A stretch of DNA of 64,000 nucleotides, from the NCBI GenBank assembly GCA_017457155.1, contig JAFTHZ010000016.1, positions 56,097 to 120,096 of the forward strand. Direction: 5' to 3'. Below are positions 24,363 to 33,695 of this stretch, piece by piece. The DNA comes from Ruminococcus sp. (lineage in GTDB: Bacteria; Bacillota; Clostridia; Oscillospirales; Acutalibacteraceae). The notes under the pieces are model-generated. The model saw nothing but the letters and a program-made list of their open reading frames with translations, was not told the origin of the DNA and ran no database searches. Both the position numbers and the translations under genes were made by a program. Positions within the stretch are counted from its first letter, which is position 1. Each line of letters starts with the position of its first letter.

Positions 24363-27300
24363 TTATTCTGCGGGCTCTACCTCGGGAAGTGCCTCTGCGC
24401 GAAGTGCCTCCAAGTCGGGCTTCTCAGTATATACTGTCAGGAACTGACCCTTATTGACCATGTTATAATCGTCAATAACAACCCAGATCTCTGATGCCTC
24501 AATGCCATCATAGTCTGCGGACTGAGGTGAACCGTTGTTGGAGATAATTACGGAGTAAGAAACACCCTCGGGAAGTGCTGCATCTACGGAGAACCAGCCG
24601 TCACCGTCATCCAGCATTGCAACACCGGGCCATCCGCTGAATGCGTTTGTACCTGATGCACTCCATGCCCACAGGTAGGGGGTCCATGTCTGTGTTGCGT
24701 CCAGATGAGCTGCGTGAATCTTCATGCCGGAGCCTGCGTAGTCGTAGTAATAGTTAACAGTGGTTACACCTACTGCTGTGATACCGCTTGCGTTTGAAGG
24801 AAGCTTATCCTGAACCTTGTAAAGCTCAACTGTATCAGGCTGTGTGGTGTAGTTCTGGCCTACTCTGTACTGCTTTGTTACAGGAGTAGAGATAGCAACT
24901 ACTGTGCCGTCCTCCTTCTCATAGAGGAAGTTAGCAACAACTGTACCGATGTTTACATTGATACCTGCCAGATGCTTCTGGAGAGTAGTTGAATCCTTAA
25001 CGTTTACCTTCTTTGAGTAGTCATAGTCAGCAAGTGCAATCTGCTCGTCGGTAAAGTCCAGAAGGTCTGCACAATACTTCTGGATAGCTGTTGCGTCTCT
25101 GACAGAGATTCTGTTGTCACCTGTCAGATCGTTGTTCTTGAGAGCAGGAGCAACATACATCTCGTAGTTGTAGGTGATAACTGTGTCACCCTCAGAAATG
25201 GTGCCGCTGGTCTCGCCCTCTGCGCCTACGAAATCATACTCCAGTGCCAGTGAAGAATCCACTGCTGTCTCGTAGCCTGTGCCGGGCTGGCCTGTGATAA
25301 CCTGCTTTGTGAGGACCGCACCTGTGTTCATATCCTTATGCTCAACAATGATCTTGCTGTCGCCGGAGGACAGGCCGATTGCATCATAGCTCTCCTTATC
25401 AACTGCGATAAGTGTGCTGGAAGGCTCAACCTTGAATGTGTTGCCTCTTACTGTCTTGATTGCATCCAGACCTGCACAGGAGTTATCAGCGATAACAACC
25501 CACTCGGATACAGAATCATCCTTAAGAGTTACATTCTTGGCTTCTGTGGGGTTGCCGTTATGAATAACAGCAACCTTGTCCCACTCGCCCTCTGTATCGT
25601 TCTGTACTGTGTATGCAATAACATTGGATACAGATGCAAGTGAGTCGTTCATAACGTACTTGCCGTTGTACTTTGTTGTAGCCTCTGTGAAGGGAGAGAA
25701 TGCCTGACGAATAGCAAACAGACCCTTGTAGTAGGATACCAGGTCTGCGTTGGAAACAACCAGTGACCAGTCGATCATATTCTCTGATACAGGAGCGTTG
25801 TAGCTGTTGTGGTCGCCGTCCTTGGTACGAGCCATCTCCTCACCTGCAAGCAGGAAGCAGATACCCTGTGATGTTGTAACAACACCGGCGCTGAGCTTGT
25901 TCATCTCGATGAGATTTGAATATCTCTGTCTGAACTCAGCGTCAACACCGTATACGGAGCTTACGAGTCTGTCGTATACTGTGTGGTTATCGTGGCAGGA
26001 TGCATAAGTAACACACTGTGAAGGAGCCTTTGCAGACCATGTGCTGCCTCTGCCCACGGTGTTTGCACGGATGCCGTATGCAACAGGGCTGTATGATGTT
26101 GCAGTACCCTGAATAAAGCCTGTGCCTGTGTTTGCGAATACATTACCCTTGAGTCCGTCACGGATCTCGTCATTGAAGAGAGCGATACGATCAGACAGGT
26201 GCTCAGCATAGAACTGAGAGGAGCTGACTGTCTTTGTGCCGGAACAGGTGGTTGTGTCGAAGATTGAGGAAGCTGCAGACCAACCCTCGCCGTACATAAG
26301 GATTCTGGGATCGATAGCATCCATCTCCTCACGGATAAGGTTCATTGTCTCTGCATCGTGAATACCCATCAGGTCAAAACGGAAACCGTCAACATGGTAC
26401 TCCTCTGCCCAGTAACGGCAGCTCTCGATCATAAACTTTCTGTACATTGCACGCTCAGAAGCTGTATCGTTTGCACAGCCTGAAGCGTTGGACCAGTTGC
26501 CTGCCTCACCAATTCTGTAGTAGTAGTTGGGAACTGCAAGCTGGAAGTTTGATGTATCTGTGAAGTATGTGTGGTTGTAAACAACGTCCATGATAACGCC
26601 GATGCCTGCATCGTGCAGAGCCTGGATCATCTGCTTACACTCGTTGATACGAACATTACCATCGTAGGGGTTTGAGGAATAGCTTCCCTCGGGAACGTTG
26701 TAGTTCTCGGGATCATAACCCCAGTTGTACTGGGTAGAAAGGTCAGCTGTCTCGTTAACTGTTGCAAAATCATAGAAGGGGTTGATCTGAACATGAGTAA
26801 TGCCCAGCTCCTTCAGATAGTCGACACAAGTGGAGATTTTGCCCTCGCCGTTAACGGTAGTGCCCTCCTCGGTGAAAGCAAGGAACTTTCCTCTGTTTGC
26901 CTCAGACACGCCTGATGTCTCAGATGCAGAGAAGTCGCGTACAACAACCTCCCAGATGATAGCATCTGTCTGAGTGTCAACATAGATGTGTGCATCATTC
27001 TCCCAGCCCTCGGGGTCTGTGGAGTCAAGGTCAACTACCATGGCGCGGTCGCCGTTAACACCTGTTGCCTTAGCATAAGGATCAACAAATGTGGATGTCT
27101 TCTCCCTGCCTGTTACCAGAGCAGTGTTGGTAGCTGTGTAGGTGTAGTAAACGTTCTTAAGGTCTCCCTCAATAGTAACAGACCATGTGCCTGTCCACTC
27201 GCCGTCTACCATATCCTTTGACATAGAATATGTGCCAAGTTCAGCGGCGCCATCTTCTTTATCACTACCGGTAGAATAAAGATTTACCACAACCTCGGTG

Positions 27301-27563
27301 GATGTGGGAGCCCACAGCTTGAAGGTGGTCTTCTCGGGAGCGTATGTAGATCCCAGGTCATTTCCATCGTAAGCATACTCAGCATCCAGTGCCTGAGCTG
27401 CAATCTGATAGGAATTAGGTATCTCGTCGTCTGATGTTGTTACTTCGGTATCAGTAGCGGGCTCTGTAGTATCGTCAGCGCTGACAGACACCAGAGTACC
27501 AGTCACTGTACCCAGAAGCAGGATCATAACAAGCAGAAGAGAGATCAAGCTTTTGAATTTCAT
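24363..27563 (-). CDS. Secreted type I pullulanase with internal dockerin and CBM26-like module
   Basis: Debranching GH13 enzyme for alpha-1,6 bonds. From the MKFKSLIS start (1066 residues): signal peptide to ~28, a Thr/Glu-rich linker, an N-terminal E-set/CBM48-like domain (TTFKLWAPTSTEVVVNLYS), then the barrel with the pullulanase signature YNWGYDPENYNVPEGS, Asp in GFRFDLMG (~394), Glu in MYGEGWS (~423) and SCHDNHTVYDRL. After it come a MucBP-like repeat, a dockerin (~808-872, LTGDNRISVRDATAIQK), a second MucBP-like repeat, and a CBM26-like domain (~943-1050, WTPYLWAW, FSGWPG). The internal position of the dockerin is unusual. The ATG at 27563 has GGAGG ten bases upstream. Confidence 0.95.
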   Translation of the reverse strand: MKFKSLISLLLVMILLLGTVTGTLVSVSADDTTEPATDTEVTTSDDEIPNSYQIAAQALDAEYAYDGNDLGSTYAPEKTTFKLWAPTSTEVVVNLYSTGSDKEDGAAELGTYSMSKDMVDGEWTGTWSVTIEGDLKNVYYTYTATNTALVTGREKTSTFVDPYAKATGVNGDRAMVVDLDSTDPEGWENDAHIYVDTQTDAIIWEVVVRDFSASETSGVSEANRGKFLAFTEEGTTVNGEGKISTCVDYLKELGITHVQINPFYDFATVNETADLSTQYNWGYDPENYNVPEGSYSSNPYDGNVRINECKQMIQALHDAGIGVIMDVVYNHTYFTDTSNFQLAVPNYYYRIGEAGNWSNASGCANDTASERAMYRKFMIESCRYWAEEYHVDGFRFDLMGIHDAETMNLIREEMDAIDPRILMYGEGWSAASSIFDTTTCSGTKTVSSSQFYAEHLSDRIALFNDEIRDGLKGNVFANTGTGFIQGTATSYSPVAYGIRANTVGRGSTWSAKAPSQCVTYASCHDNHTVYDRLVSSVYGVDAEFRQRYSNLIEMNKLSAGVVTTSQGICFLLAGEEMARTKDGDHNSYNAPVSENMIDWSLVVSNADLVSYYKGLFAIRQAFSPFTEATTKYNGKYVMNDSLASVSNVIAYTVQNDTEGEWDKVAVIHNGNPTEAKNVTLKDDSVSEWVVIADNSCAGLDAIKTVRGNTFKVEPSSTLIAVDKESYDAIGLSSGDSKIIVEHKDMNTGAVLTKQVITGQPGTGYETAVDSSLALEYDFVGAEGETSGTISEGDTVITYNYEMYVAPALKNNDLTGDNRISVRDATAIQKYCADLLDFTDEQIALADYDYSKKVNVKDSTTLQKHLAGINVNIGTVVANFLYEKEDGTVVAISTPVTKQYRVGQNYTTQPDTVELYKVQDKLPSNASGITAVGVTTVNYYYDYAGSGMKIHAAHLDATQTWTPYLWAWSASGTNAFSGWPGVAMLDDGDGWFSVDAALPEGVSYSVIISNNGSPQSADYDGIEASEIWVVIDDYNMVNKGQFLTVYTEKPDLEALRAEALPEVEPAE

Positions 27564-27591
27564 GTAAATTCGTCCTCCTTTTAATTTATTT

Positions 27592-27621
27592 TTCTTCGAG
27601 AGAATAATAATTCCCGAAGAA
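27592..27621 (-). promoter_or_regulatory. Leader hairpin of the secreted pullulanase mRNA
   Basis: TTCTTCG...CGAAGAA arms with further pairing inside, just upstream of the RBS. A TATAAT lies a little further upstream (near 27637-27642) with no clear -35. Role unknown. Confidence 0.35.
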
Positions 27622-27710
27622 AACTTCTCATATACATTATAAAGTATTCGGAGGAGAAATTCTACATAAAAATGTAAAAAAGTTGCCAAAACATCTACAA
27701 AGACAAATAA

Positions 27711-27732
27711 GGGATAGACTCATGTCTATCCC
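27711..27732. terminator. Hairpin between the two pullulanase genes
   Basis: GGGATAGAC-tcat-GTCTATCCC perfect stem. The T-run is on the plus side (TATCTTTTTT); on the minus strand, where it would end the cytoplasmic pullulanase transcript, the following sequence is TTATTTGT. Confidence 0.6.
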
Positions 27733-27775
27733 CTATCTTTTTTATTTATTAAATTGCAGGTCAATCGATTATCTG

Positions 27776-29752
27776 TCAGGGAGTAATCTTATCCTGCTCA
27801 ACAAGCAACATTGCACTGGTTGCAGGAACGTTAATAACACGACTATACTCGCCAAGGAAATCTGTGCCTGCGTTTTCGCTGTCAACCACAGCGTCCCACC
27901 AGCCCTCAAGCCCATGAGATGTCAGGTCAAAACTCTCTGTATGGGTGGCACCATTGAAGAGGAGGAGCATCTTTCTTGTTTTGCCGTATACCTCTCCTTC
28001 CAAAGTGTATCCAACGCCTGTGGGATTCTCAGTGAAAAGCCACATACCCTTCTGAATTGAATTGGTTGTATTATCGCGCATGGGCGCAAAAGCTTTTCTC
28101 AGCTTGATGAGACCCTTGTAGTAATCCACAAGGTCCTTGTATTTAACTGTTCTCTCCCAATCAATGCGGTTGATACAGGAGGCAGACTTGTAGCTGTTGT
28201 GATCTCCCAGCTTTGTACGTGCCATCTCCTCGCCTGCTACCATAAAGGGAATTCCCTGGCTGGTGAGCATAATGGCTGCCGCCAGTTTATTCATACGGAT
28301 AACATTCTCGTGGCGGAGATTATACTGGACGTTATTGCGGAATACAGACAGGCACAGCTTGTCGTACATTGTTCTTCCGTCATGGCAAGAAGCGTAGTTG
28401 ACAGCCTGAGCAGGAGTTCTTGCCCAGAAATCTGTATCTGCACGGACGCCCCTGAACACATCGTTACGACGGGAGCCGTTCTGTACAAAGCCGCAGCTGT
28501 GCTGGTCAAACTCAGAACCCTTGATAGCATCGCGGATGTTATCGCAGAATGCACCCACATTATCGGGAAGGTGGTGCATATTGTGCTGATTTGCCATGAT
28601 GGTGCCGGGCTCACAGGCAGTGAACATATCCCAGGCCTCGCCATACATAAGAATCTTCTCACCCTCGGGCAGAGTGTTGAGGGCGTTGCGGATGCCGTTC
28701 ATGGTGACAACATCGTGCAGACCCATCAGGTCAAAGCGGAAGCCATCCAGATGATACTCCTTTGCCCAGTACATAATGGAGTCAATCATAAACTTACGGT
28801 ACATCTCGTGCTCAGAAGCAGTATCGTTACCGCAACCTGAGCCGTTGGACCAGAATCCGTCCTGATTGTATCGGTAATAATAGCCGGGAACGGAAATATC
28901 AAACCATGAACCATAGCCGGAGTAGGTGTGGTTGTAAACAACATCCATAACAACGGCAATTCCTGCATTGTGCAGAGCCTGAATCATCTGCTTGCACTCA
29001 CGGATACGCACATCGCCCTTGTAGGGATCTGTAGAGAAGCTGCCCTCAGGCAGATTGTAGTTCTTGGGATCATAGCCCCAGTTGTACTGCTCAGCATCAG
29101 ATGCCTCGTCAATGGAGCCGAAATCGTAGAAAGGATTGATCTGTACGCAGTTAATACCCAGCTCCTTCAGATAATCAACACAGGTGGGATTGATACCGTC
29201 GCAGTTGAGAGTTGTGCCCTTCTCGGTGAAGGCAAGGAACTTGCCTCTGTGTTTCTTGGATACACCTGAGCTCTCACAGTAGGAAAAGTCTCTGACCTGT
29301 ACCTCCCAGATGATAGCATCTGTGGGACGGTCAAAGAGGATTCTCTCGTCCTTGTCCCAGCCCTCGGGGTCTGTGGTATCAAGGTCGATTACCATGGAGC
29401 GGTTGCCGTTGACACCGGCGGCCTTAGCATAGATATCGCCTGTCTCCCTCTCTCCCATCTGAGGATGAGATACAAGGTAGGTGTAGTAGATGCCGTTCAG
29501 GTCACCCTGTACGGTGTATGACCAGACCCCTGTCTGGTGGTTCTTTGTCATTTCATAGGTGCCGATAACAGAAGCTCCTGCCTCGGCATCGCTGCCTGTT
29601 GTAAAAAGTCTCAGCTTCACACATGAAGCGATGGGTGACCACAGACGAAACTCTGTGGACTCTTTGGAATATATAGCACCAAGCTCGCCGTCAAACTTGA
29701 ACTTGTCAAGCTTTGAGCCTGATTCAGTCAATATATGCTTGTAGTTATTCAT
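27776..29752 (-). CDS. pulA: Cytoplasmic type I pullulanase
   Basis: A 658-residue GH13 debranching enzyme without a signal peptide, dockerin or binding modules. It shares long stretches with the secreted pullulanase downstream of it: TEFRLWSPIASCVKLRLF, YNWGYDPKNYNLPEGSF, DVVYNHT, DGFRFDLMGLHD (nucleophile Asp ~338), MYGEAWD (acid Glu ~368) and NYASCHDGRTMYDKL. It probably debranches imported limit dextrins or glycogen in the cytoplasm. GGGGAG lies upstream of the ATG at 29752. The two genes look like an old tandem duplication followed by specialisation. Confidence 0.94.
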   Translation of the reverse strand: MNNYKHILTESGSKLDKFKFDGELGAIYSKESTEFRLWSPIASCVKLRLFTTGSDAEAGASVIGTYEMTKNHQTGVWSYTVQGDLNGIYYTYLVSHPQMGERETGDIYAKAAGVNGNRSMVIDLDTTDPEGWDKDERILFDRPTDAIIWEVQVRDFSYCESSGVSKKHRGKFLAFTEKGTTLNCDGINPTCVDYLKELGINCVQINPFYDFGSIDEASDAEQYNWGYDPKNYNLPEGSFSTDPYKGDVRIRECKQMIQALHNAGIAVVMDVVYNHTYSGYGSWFDISVPGYYYRYNQDGFWSNGSGCGNDTASEHEMYRKFMIDSIMYWAKEYHLDGFRFDLMGLHDVVTMNGIRNALNTLPEGEKILMYGEAWDMFTACEPGTIMANQHNMHHLPDNVGAFCDNIRDAIKGSEFDQHSCGFVQNGSRRNDVFRGVRADTDFWARTPAQAVNYASCHDGRTMYDKLCLSVFRNNVQYNLRHENVIRMNKLAAAIMLTSQGIPFMVAGEEMARTKLGDHNSYKSASCINRIDWERTVKYKDLVDYYKGLIKLRKAFAPMRDNTTNSIQKGMWLFTENPTGVGYTLEGEVYGKTRKMLLLFNGATHTESFDLTSHGLEGWWDAVVDSENAGTDFLGEYSRVINVPATSAMLLVEQDKITP

Positions 29753-29912
29753 AACCTAACTCCCCTTGATATTCTGATGAATACTGTAAACACACTTACC
29801 AGTTAAACAATATATGCGTAGTATTATACCACAATCTTTTATGAGGGGAAAGTCAAAAATTGACTTATTATAATTGTTTTATTGACTAATAGCCATATAT
29901 TACCCTATTTTT

Positions 29913-31172
29913 TTAGCCAAAATAGTACTGTGAATCAATCCCCAGCTCTTCCTCGATTCTCAGCAGTCGGTTGTATTTTGCAGTACGCTCACCCCTACAG
30001 GGAGCCCCTGTCTTGATCTGTCCGGAGGAGACACCCACTGCAAGGTCGGCGATTGTGGTATCCTCGGTCTCTCCCGAGCGGTGAGATATTACTGAGGTAT
30101 ATCCGCTACGATGGGCAAGCTCAATAGCATCCATAGTCTCGGTGAGGGTGCCGATCTGATTGACCTTGATGAGAATCGAATTGCCCGCACCCGAGTCGAT
30201 TCCTTTCTGCAGTCTCGCGGTGTTTGTGACAAACAGGTCATCCCCCACAAGCTGCACCTTATTTCCCAGGGTCTTTGTAATCTGTGACCAGCCCTCCCAG
30301 TCATTCTCAGACAATGGGTCCTCCAGAGAAACGATGGGATATGTTGCACACAGCCTGTCAAAGTATCCGATAAGTTCCTCGCGGCTCATGGTCACACCAC
30401 GCTTTGGGAGCTTATATACTCCGTCCTCGTACCATTCCGACGCCGCCGCATCAAGGGCAATCTTTGTGTCAGAGGTTGAGTAGCCCGCCTTCTTCACAGC
30501 CTTGAGAATAAGCTCAATCGCCTGCTCGTCGCTCTGCAGGTCGGGGGCAAAGCCACCCTCATCCCCTACGGCGGTAGACTTGCCGAGATTGGTGAGTATT
30601 TCTTTCAGAGAATAATAGATCTCGCAGCACTGGCGAAGTCCTGCGCTGAAACTCTCTGCGCCCACAGGCATAATCATAAACTCCTGAATATCCACGTTGT
30701 TGGAGGCGTGAGCTCCCCCGTTGAGAATATTCATCATAGGCACAGGCAGTCGTGATGACACGGCGGTGCCTATATATCGGTACAAAGGCAGACCCAGATG
30801 ACAGGCCGCCGCACGGGCAACCGCCAGGGACGCACTGAGCATGGCATTGGCGCCGATTTTTCCCTTGTTGTCCGTATCGTCAAGCCTTTGGATTAGTCCG
30901 TCCACCATACGCTGACACAGGGCGGACTTACCTGTGAGGGTGGGAGCAATGAGGGTGTTAACGTTGCTGACGGCTTTTGCCACACCCTTGCCGTTGTAGG
31001 GACTGCCCCCGTCACGAAGCTCCACCGCCTCGAACTCGCCTGTGGAGGCTCCCGAGGGCACAGATGCTACTCCCACCGCGCCTGACTGAAGCTCTACCCT
31101 GCACTCAACCGTAGGCATTCCTCTTGAGTCCAGCACCTGTCTTGCGTGGACGTTCTTGATATCATATTCCAT
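29913..31172 (-). CDS. eno: Enolase
   Basis: Glycolytic conversion of 2-phosphoglycerate to phosphoenolpyruvate. The sequence has [35 protein letters not shown], the metal/catalytic region [35 protein letters not shown] and [17 protein letters not shown]. The 419 residues are slightly short of the usual ~430, mostly at the C-terminus. AGGAGG precedes the ATG. It is a single gene here, with other glycolytic genes outside the window. Confidence 0.97.
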   Translation of the reverse strand: MEYDIKNVHARQVLDSRGMPTVECRVELQSGAVGVASVPSGASTGEFEAVELRDGGSPYNGKGVAKAVSNVNTLIAPTLTGKSALCQRMVDGLIQRLDDTDNKGKIGANAMLSASLAVARAAACHLGLPLYRYIGTAVSSRLPVPMMNILNGGAHASNNVDIQEFMIMPVGAESFSAGLRQCCEIYYSLKEILTNLGKSTAVGDEGGFAPDLQSDEQAIELILKAVKKAGYSTSDTKIALDAAASEWYEDGVYKLPKRGVTMSREELIGYFDRLCATYPIVSLEDPLSENDWEGWSQITKTLGNKVQLVGDDLFVTNTARLQKGIDSGAGNSILIKVNQIGTLTETMDAIELAHRSGYTSVISHRSGETEDTTIADLAVGVSSGQIKTGAPCRGERTAKYNRLLRIEEELGIDSQYYFG

Positions 31173-31275
31173 AAATATCCTCCTTTTCTATGTATTATGG
31201 GGAGACAACTCGATTTTATTCGTGAACATTTCCGGCTCTTGCGTAATATTATTAATATAGAAAGGAGATTTTCAT

Positions 31276-31587
31276 TTGGAACCTGTACTTTACACTGTAC
31301 TGCCGGGCAACACCCTGTGGGGAATCGCAAACTTCTTCGGCACAACCACCGAGGAGATCATTGAGCTGAATGATATAAAGGACCCCCAGCTCATTTATCC
31401 CGGACAGGTGCTCAAAATACCCGTTGACAAACCCAGAGCCCCCATGTACTACACAGTGCGCCCGGGGGACTCCCTGTGGGAGATCGCCAAGCGCTACGGG
31501 CTCAACGTCAACGACATCATCGCATATAACAACCCCGCAAATCCCAACCTGATATATCCCGGACAGATACTGAGACTCAGACCATAA
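31276..31587 (+). CDS. Two-LysM protein
   Basis: A 103-residue protein made almost entirely of two LysM domains: YTVLPGNTLWGIANFFGTT...NLI-type residues to LIYPGQVLKIP (~6-50) and YTVRPGDSLWEIAKRYGLN...LIYPGQILRLRP (~58-102). LysM binds N-acetylglucosamine in peptidoglycan or chitin. There is no signal peptide, so it may act in the cytoplasm, on spores, or leave by another route. The start is TTG at 31276 with AAAGGAG eight bases upstream; no ATG fits. It is divergent from enolase. Confidence 0.88.
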   Translation: MEPVLYTVLPGNTLWGIANFFGTTTEEIIELNDIKDPQLIYPGQVLKIPVDKPRAPMYYTVRPGDSLWEIAKRYGLNVNDIIAYNNPANPNLIYPGQILRLRP

Positions 31588-31597
31588 CCGACGTGTG

Positions 31598-31635
31598 CAG
31601 GAGGGGCTGTGTAGTACCTCACAGATCCCCTCCTG
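31598..31635 (+). terminator. Strong hairpin after the LysM gene
   Basis: CAGGAGGGGCTGTG pairs with CACAG-at-CCCCTCCTG over 14 pairs with a two-base bulge. There is no T-tract, so it may stabilise the mRNA 3' end rather than terminate. Confidence 0.5.
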
Positions 31636-31670
31636 CCACATCCGTATATATTCTGAAAAAATGTAAAAAT

Positions 31671-31699
31671 TTGTCTTTTCAAACCCCCTTGATTATGAT
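31671..31699 (+). promoter_or_regulatory. Promoter of the CDF transporter gene
   Basis: TTGTCT (31671-31676), 17 bases, TATGAT (31694-31699). Confidence 0.5.
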
Positions 31700-31721
31700 A
31701 TACTCATCCAAGGTGATAAAT

Positions 31722-32894
31722 ATGATAAAAATACTCTCAAAGATTTTTCTCAGAGGTAAGGACACAGCCACCGACGCAGGACGCAGAGCCTGGGGAATGC
31801 TGTGCAGTATCTTCGGGATATTTCTGAACATTCTGCTTTTTGGGGGAAAGCTTGCGGCAGGTATGCTCTCGGGCTCCATCGCCATCACGGCGGACGCCTT
31901 CAACAACCTGTCTGATGCAGGTTCCTCCCTCATCACACTCATCGGATTCAAGTTTGCAGGAATGAAGCCTGACACCAAGCACCCCTTCGGTCACGGAAGG
32001 TTTGAGTACATATCGGGACTTCTGGTGTCTGTTGTGATTATTCTGGTGGGATTTGAGCTTCTCACATCATCTGTGGACAAGATCCTCAACCCCGAAGCTC
32101 CTCAGAAGAACATCCTCCTGCCTGTTTGTATCCTTGTGGCATCCATACTGGTTAAGGGATATATGTTCATGTACAACAACAGTATCGGAAAGAAGATAAA
32201 CTCCGCAGGCATGAAGGCAACCGCCATGGACTGTATCTCTGACTGTGCCGCCACCACCGTGGTACTCATCAGCGTACTTGTCGGCGCATGGACAGGGCTG
32301 GCCATTGACGGCTGGTGCGGTGCGGCGGTATCGCTGTTTGTGCTTTTCGCAGGATTTCGGTCGGCTATGGAGACCCTCCAGCCCCTGCTGGGCTCCCCTC
32401 CCGAGGAGGAGTTTGTCAGGGATATTGAGCAGACGGTCACCGCACACAGCGTGGTGCTCGGAATCCACGACCTGGTAATTCACGACTACGGCCCCGGCAG
32501 ACAGATGCTCTCTCTCCACGCAGAGGTAGACGGCAAGGGCGACATCTTTGCGATTCACGACGAGATCGACCTTATCGAGCAGGAGCTGAACGAGAAGTTC
32601 GGCTGCTCTGCGGTTATCCACATGGACCCCATCGAGACCGACAACGAAAAGACAAACGGCTATAAATGCACAGTGGCAAAGCTTATCAAAGAGATTCACA
32701 AGGACGCAACCATCCACGACTTCCGCATGGTACCCGGTCCCACACACACCAACCTTATCTTTGACGCGGTCATCCCCTATGATGTCAAGGACGAAGAGGA
32801 GCAGATCAGAACCGCCATCTGTGCTCTTGTCAGGGAGCGAATGGAAAACTGCAACGCGGTAGTTATGATTGACCGCCCCTACACAACCATCTGA
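31722..32894 (+). CDS. Cation diffusion facilitator (CDF) metal efflux transporter
   Basis: Proton-coupled exporter of divalent metal (Zn, Mn, Co or Fe). Six transmembrane helices occupy roughly residues 20-215; the transport-site Asp/His are in TADAFNNLSDAG (helix II) and the corresponding MDCISDCAAT (helix V), with the HPFGHGRFEY motif between helices II and III. A long cytoplasmic C-terminal domain (~215-390) is cut into two ferredoxin-like halves, as in the larger CDF group. ATG at 31722 follows AAGGTGATAAAT; a longer frame upstream crosses the promoter. Metal specificity cannot be read. Confidence 0.93.
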   Translation: MIKILSKIFLRGKDTATDAGRRAWGMLCSIFGIFLNILLFGGKLAAGMLSGSIAITADAFNNLSDAGSSLITLIGFKFAGMKPDTKHPFGHGRFEYISGLLVSVVIILVGFELLTSSVDKILNPEAPQKNILLPVCILVASILVKGYMFMYNNSIGKKINSAGMKATAMDCISDCAATTVVLISVLVGAWTGLAIDGWCGAAVSLFVLFAGFRSAMETLQPLLGSPPEEEFVRDIEQTVTAHSVVLGIHDLVIHDYGPGRQMLSLHAEVDGKGDIFAIHDEIDLIEQELNEKFGCSAVIHMDPIETDNEKTNGYKCTVAKLIKEIHKDATIHDFRMVPGPTHTNLIFDAVIPYDVKDEEEQIRTAICALVRERMENCNAVVMIDRPYTTI

Positions 32895-32910
32895 CAAGTT
32901 TATTACAAAC

Positions 32911-32950
32911 AAAAAACACAGGCACCTGTAACACACAGGTGCCTGTTTCT
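32911..32950. terminator. Bidirectional terminator after the CDF gene
   Basis: ACAGGCACCTGT/ACAGGTGCCTGT perfect stem (32918-32946) with A-run left and TTTCT right. Confidence 0.85.
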
Positions 32951-32991
32951 ATTTACTTATGCTTTTTTATTCTCTGATATTGCTGTGAGTC

Positions 32992-33675
32992 TTACCCCTC
33001 AAGACCTGCCAGGTGCTTCTGGATGGCGGTGGCGTCTTTGATGTCGCGCTGATGGTCACAGTTGAAGTCTGTAACATAGACAGGAAGTCCCGCTCCGTCA
33101 TGATTGGGTCCTTCATATCTGTTGGATACAATTTCATCAAAACGATCGAATTCTTCCAGACCTGCCAGGCATTTCTGGATATAGGTGGCATCCTTGACGG
33201 TGAGCTTTCTGTCTCCATCAGCATCTCCGATAAGATCTCCTATCTTTGTATTCAGGAATACATTCTCAATTCCCTCAATCCCCATCTCCCAGGCTGTTGA
33301 CAAGGCATATGCCTTATCCTCTGCAGGGACATAGATACCATAGCCGGCTCCAAGCGGATAACTCATAGAATTAGTATACACTACATAATCACCAAACATA
33401 TCCGCACAACCCATGCCAAATTCGAAATTAGATGACAAATAAAAGAGCATATAGTCAGGCTCGCACTCATCGGGAGTATTGCCCGGAGCATAGTATTCAT
33501 ATCTCTCACCATAGAACCATTCAAACTCAGAGCCATCATTAATTTCTTTATATTTAGAAATTACAGCATCTTTGTATTTATATTTATCTTCCGCTGATGC
33601 AGACATGAGGGTGAAACTGCACAGCAGGACCGAAAGCATCAGGACAAAGGACATTATTCTTACTAAACTTTTCAT
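32992..33675 (-). CDS. Small secreted dockerin protein (copy 1 of tandem pair)
   Basis: A 227-residue protein with a signal peptide (MKSLVRIMSFVLML... to SASA), an unrecognised ~120-residue domain and a C-terminal dockerin. The domain contains PGNTPDECEPDY, ADMFGDYVV and GYGIYVPAEDKAYALSTAW. The dockerin has LIGDADGDRKLTVKDATYIQK and, after an unusually long ~28-residue spacer, VTDFNCDHQRDIKDATAIQKHLAGL. No catalytic family is apparent. It follows its paralogue by 20 bases with its own RBS (GAGGTGATATT). It probably attaches to a cohesin scaffold as a non-enzymatic or new component. Confidence 0.88.
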   Translation of the reverse strand: MKSLVRIMSFVLMLSVLLCSFTLMSASAEDKYKYKDAVISKYKEINDGSEFEWFYGERYEYYAPGNTPDECEPDYMLFYLSSNFEFGMGCADMFGDYVVYTNSMSYPLGAGYGIYVPAEDKAYALSTAWEMGIEGIENVFLNTKIGDLIGDADGDRKLTVKDATYIQKCLAGLEEFDRFDEIVSNRYEGPNHDGAGLPVYVTDFNCDHQRDIKDATAIQKHLAGLEG

Positions 33676-33695
33676 AATATCACCTCGAATAAGAC

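Noticed and set aside
28199-28840. A 213-codon plus-strand frame inside the cytoplasmic pullulanase
   Set aside because: Shadow of the conserved barrel motifs on the opposite strand; no RBS or family match.
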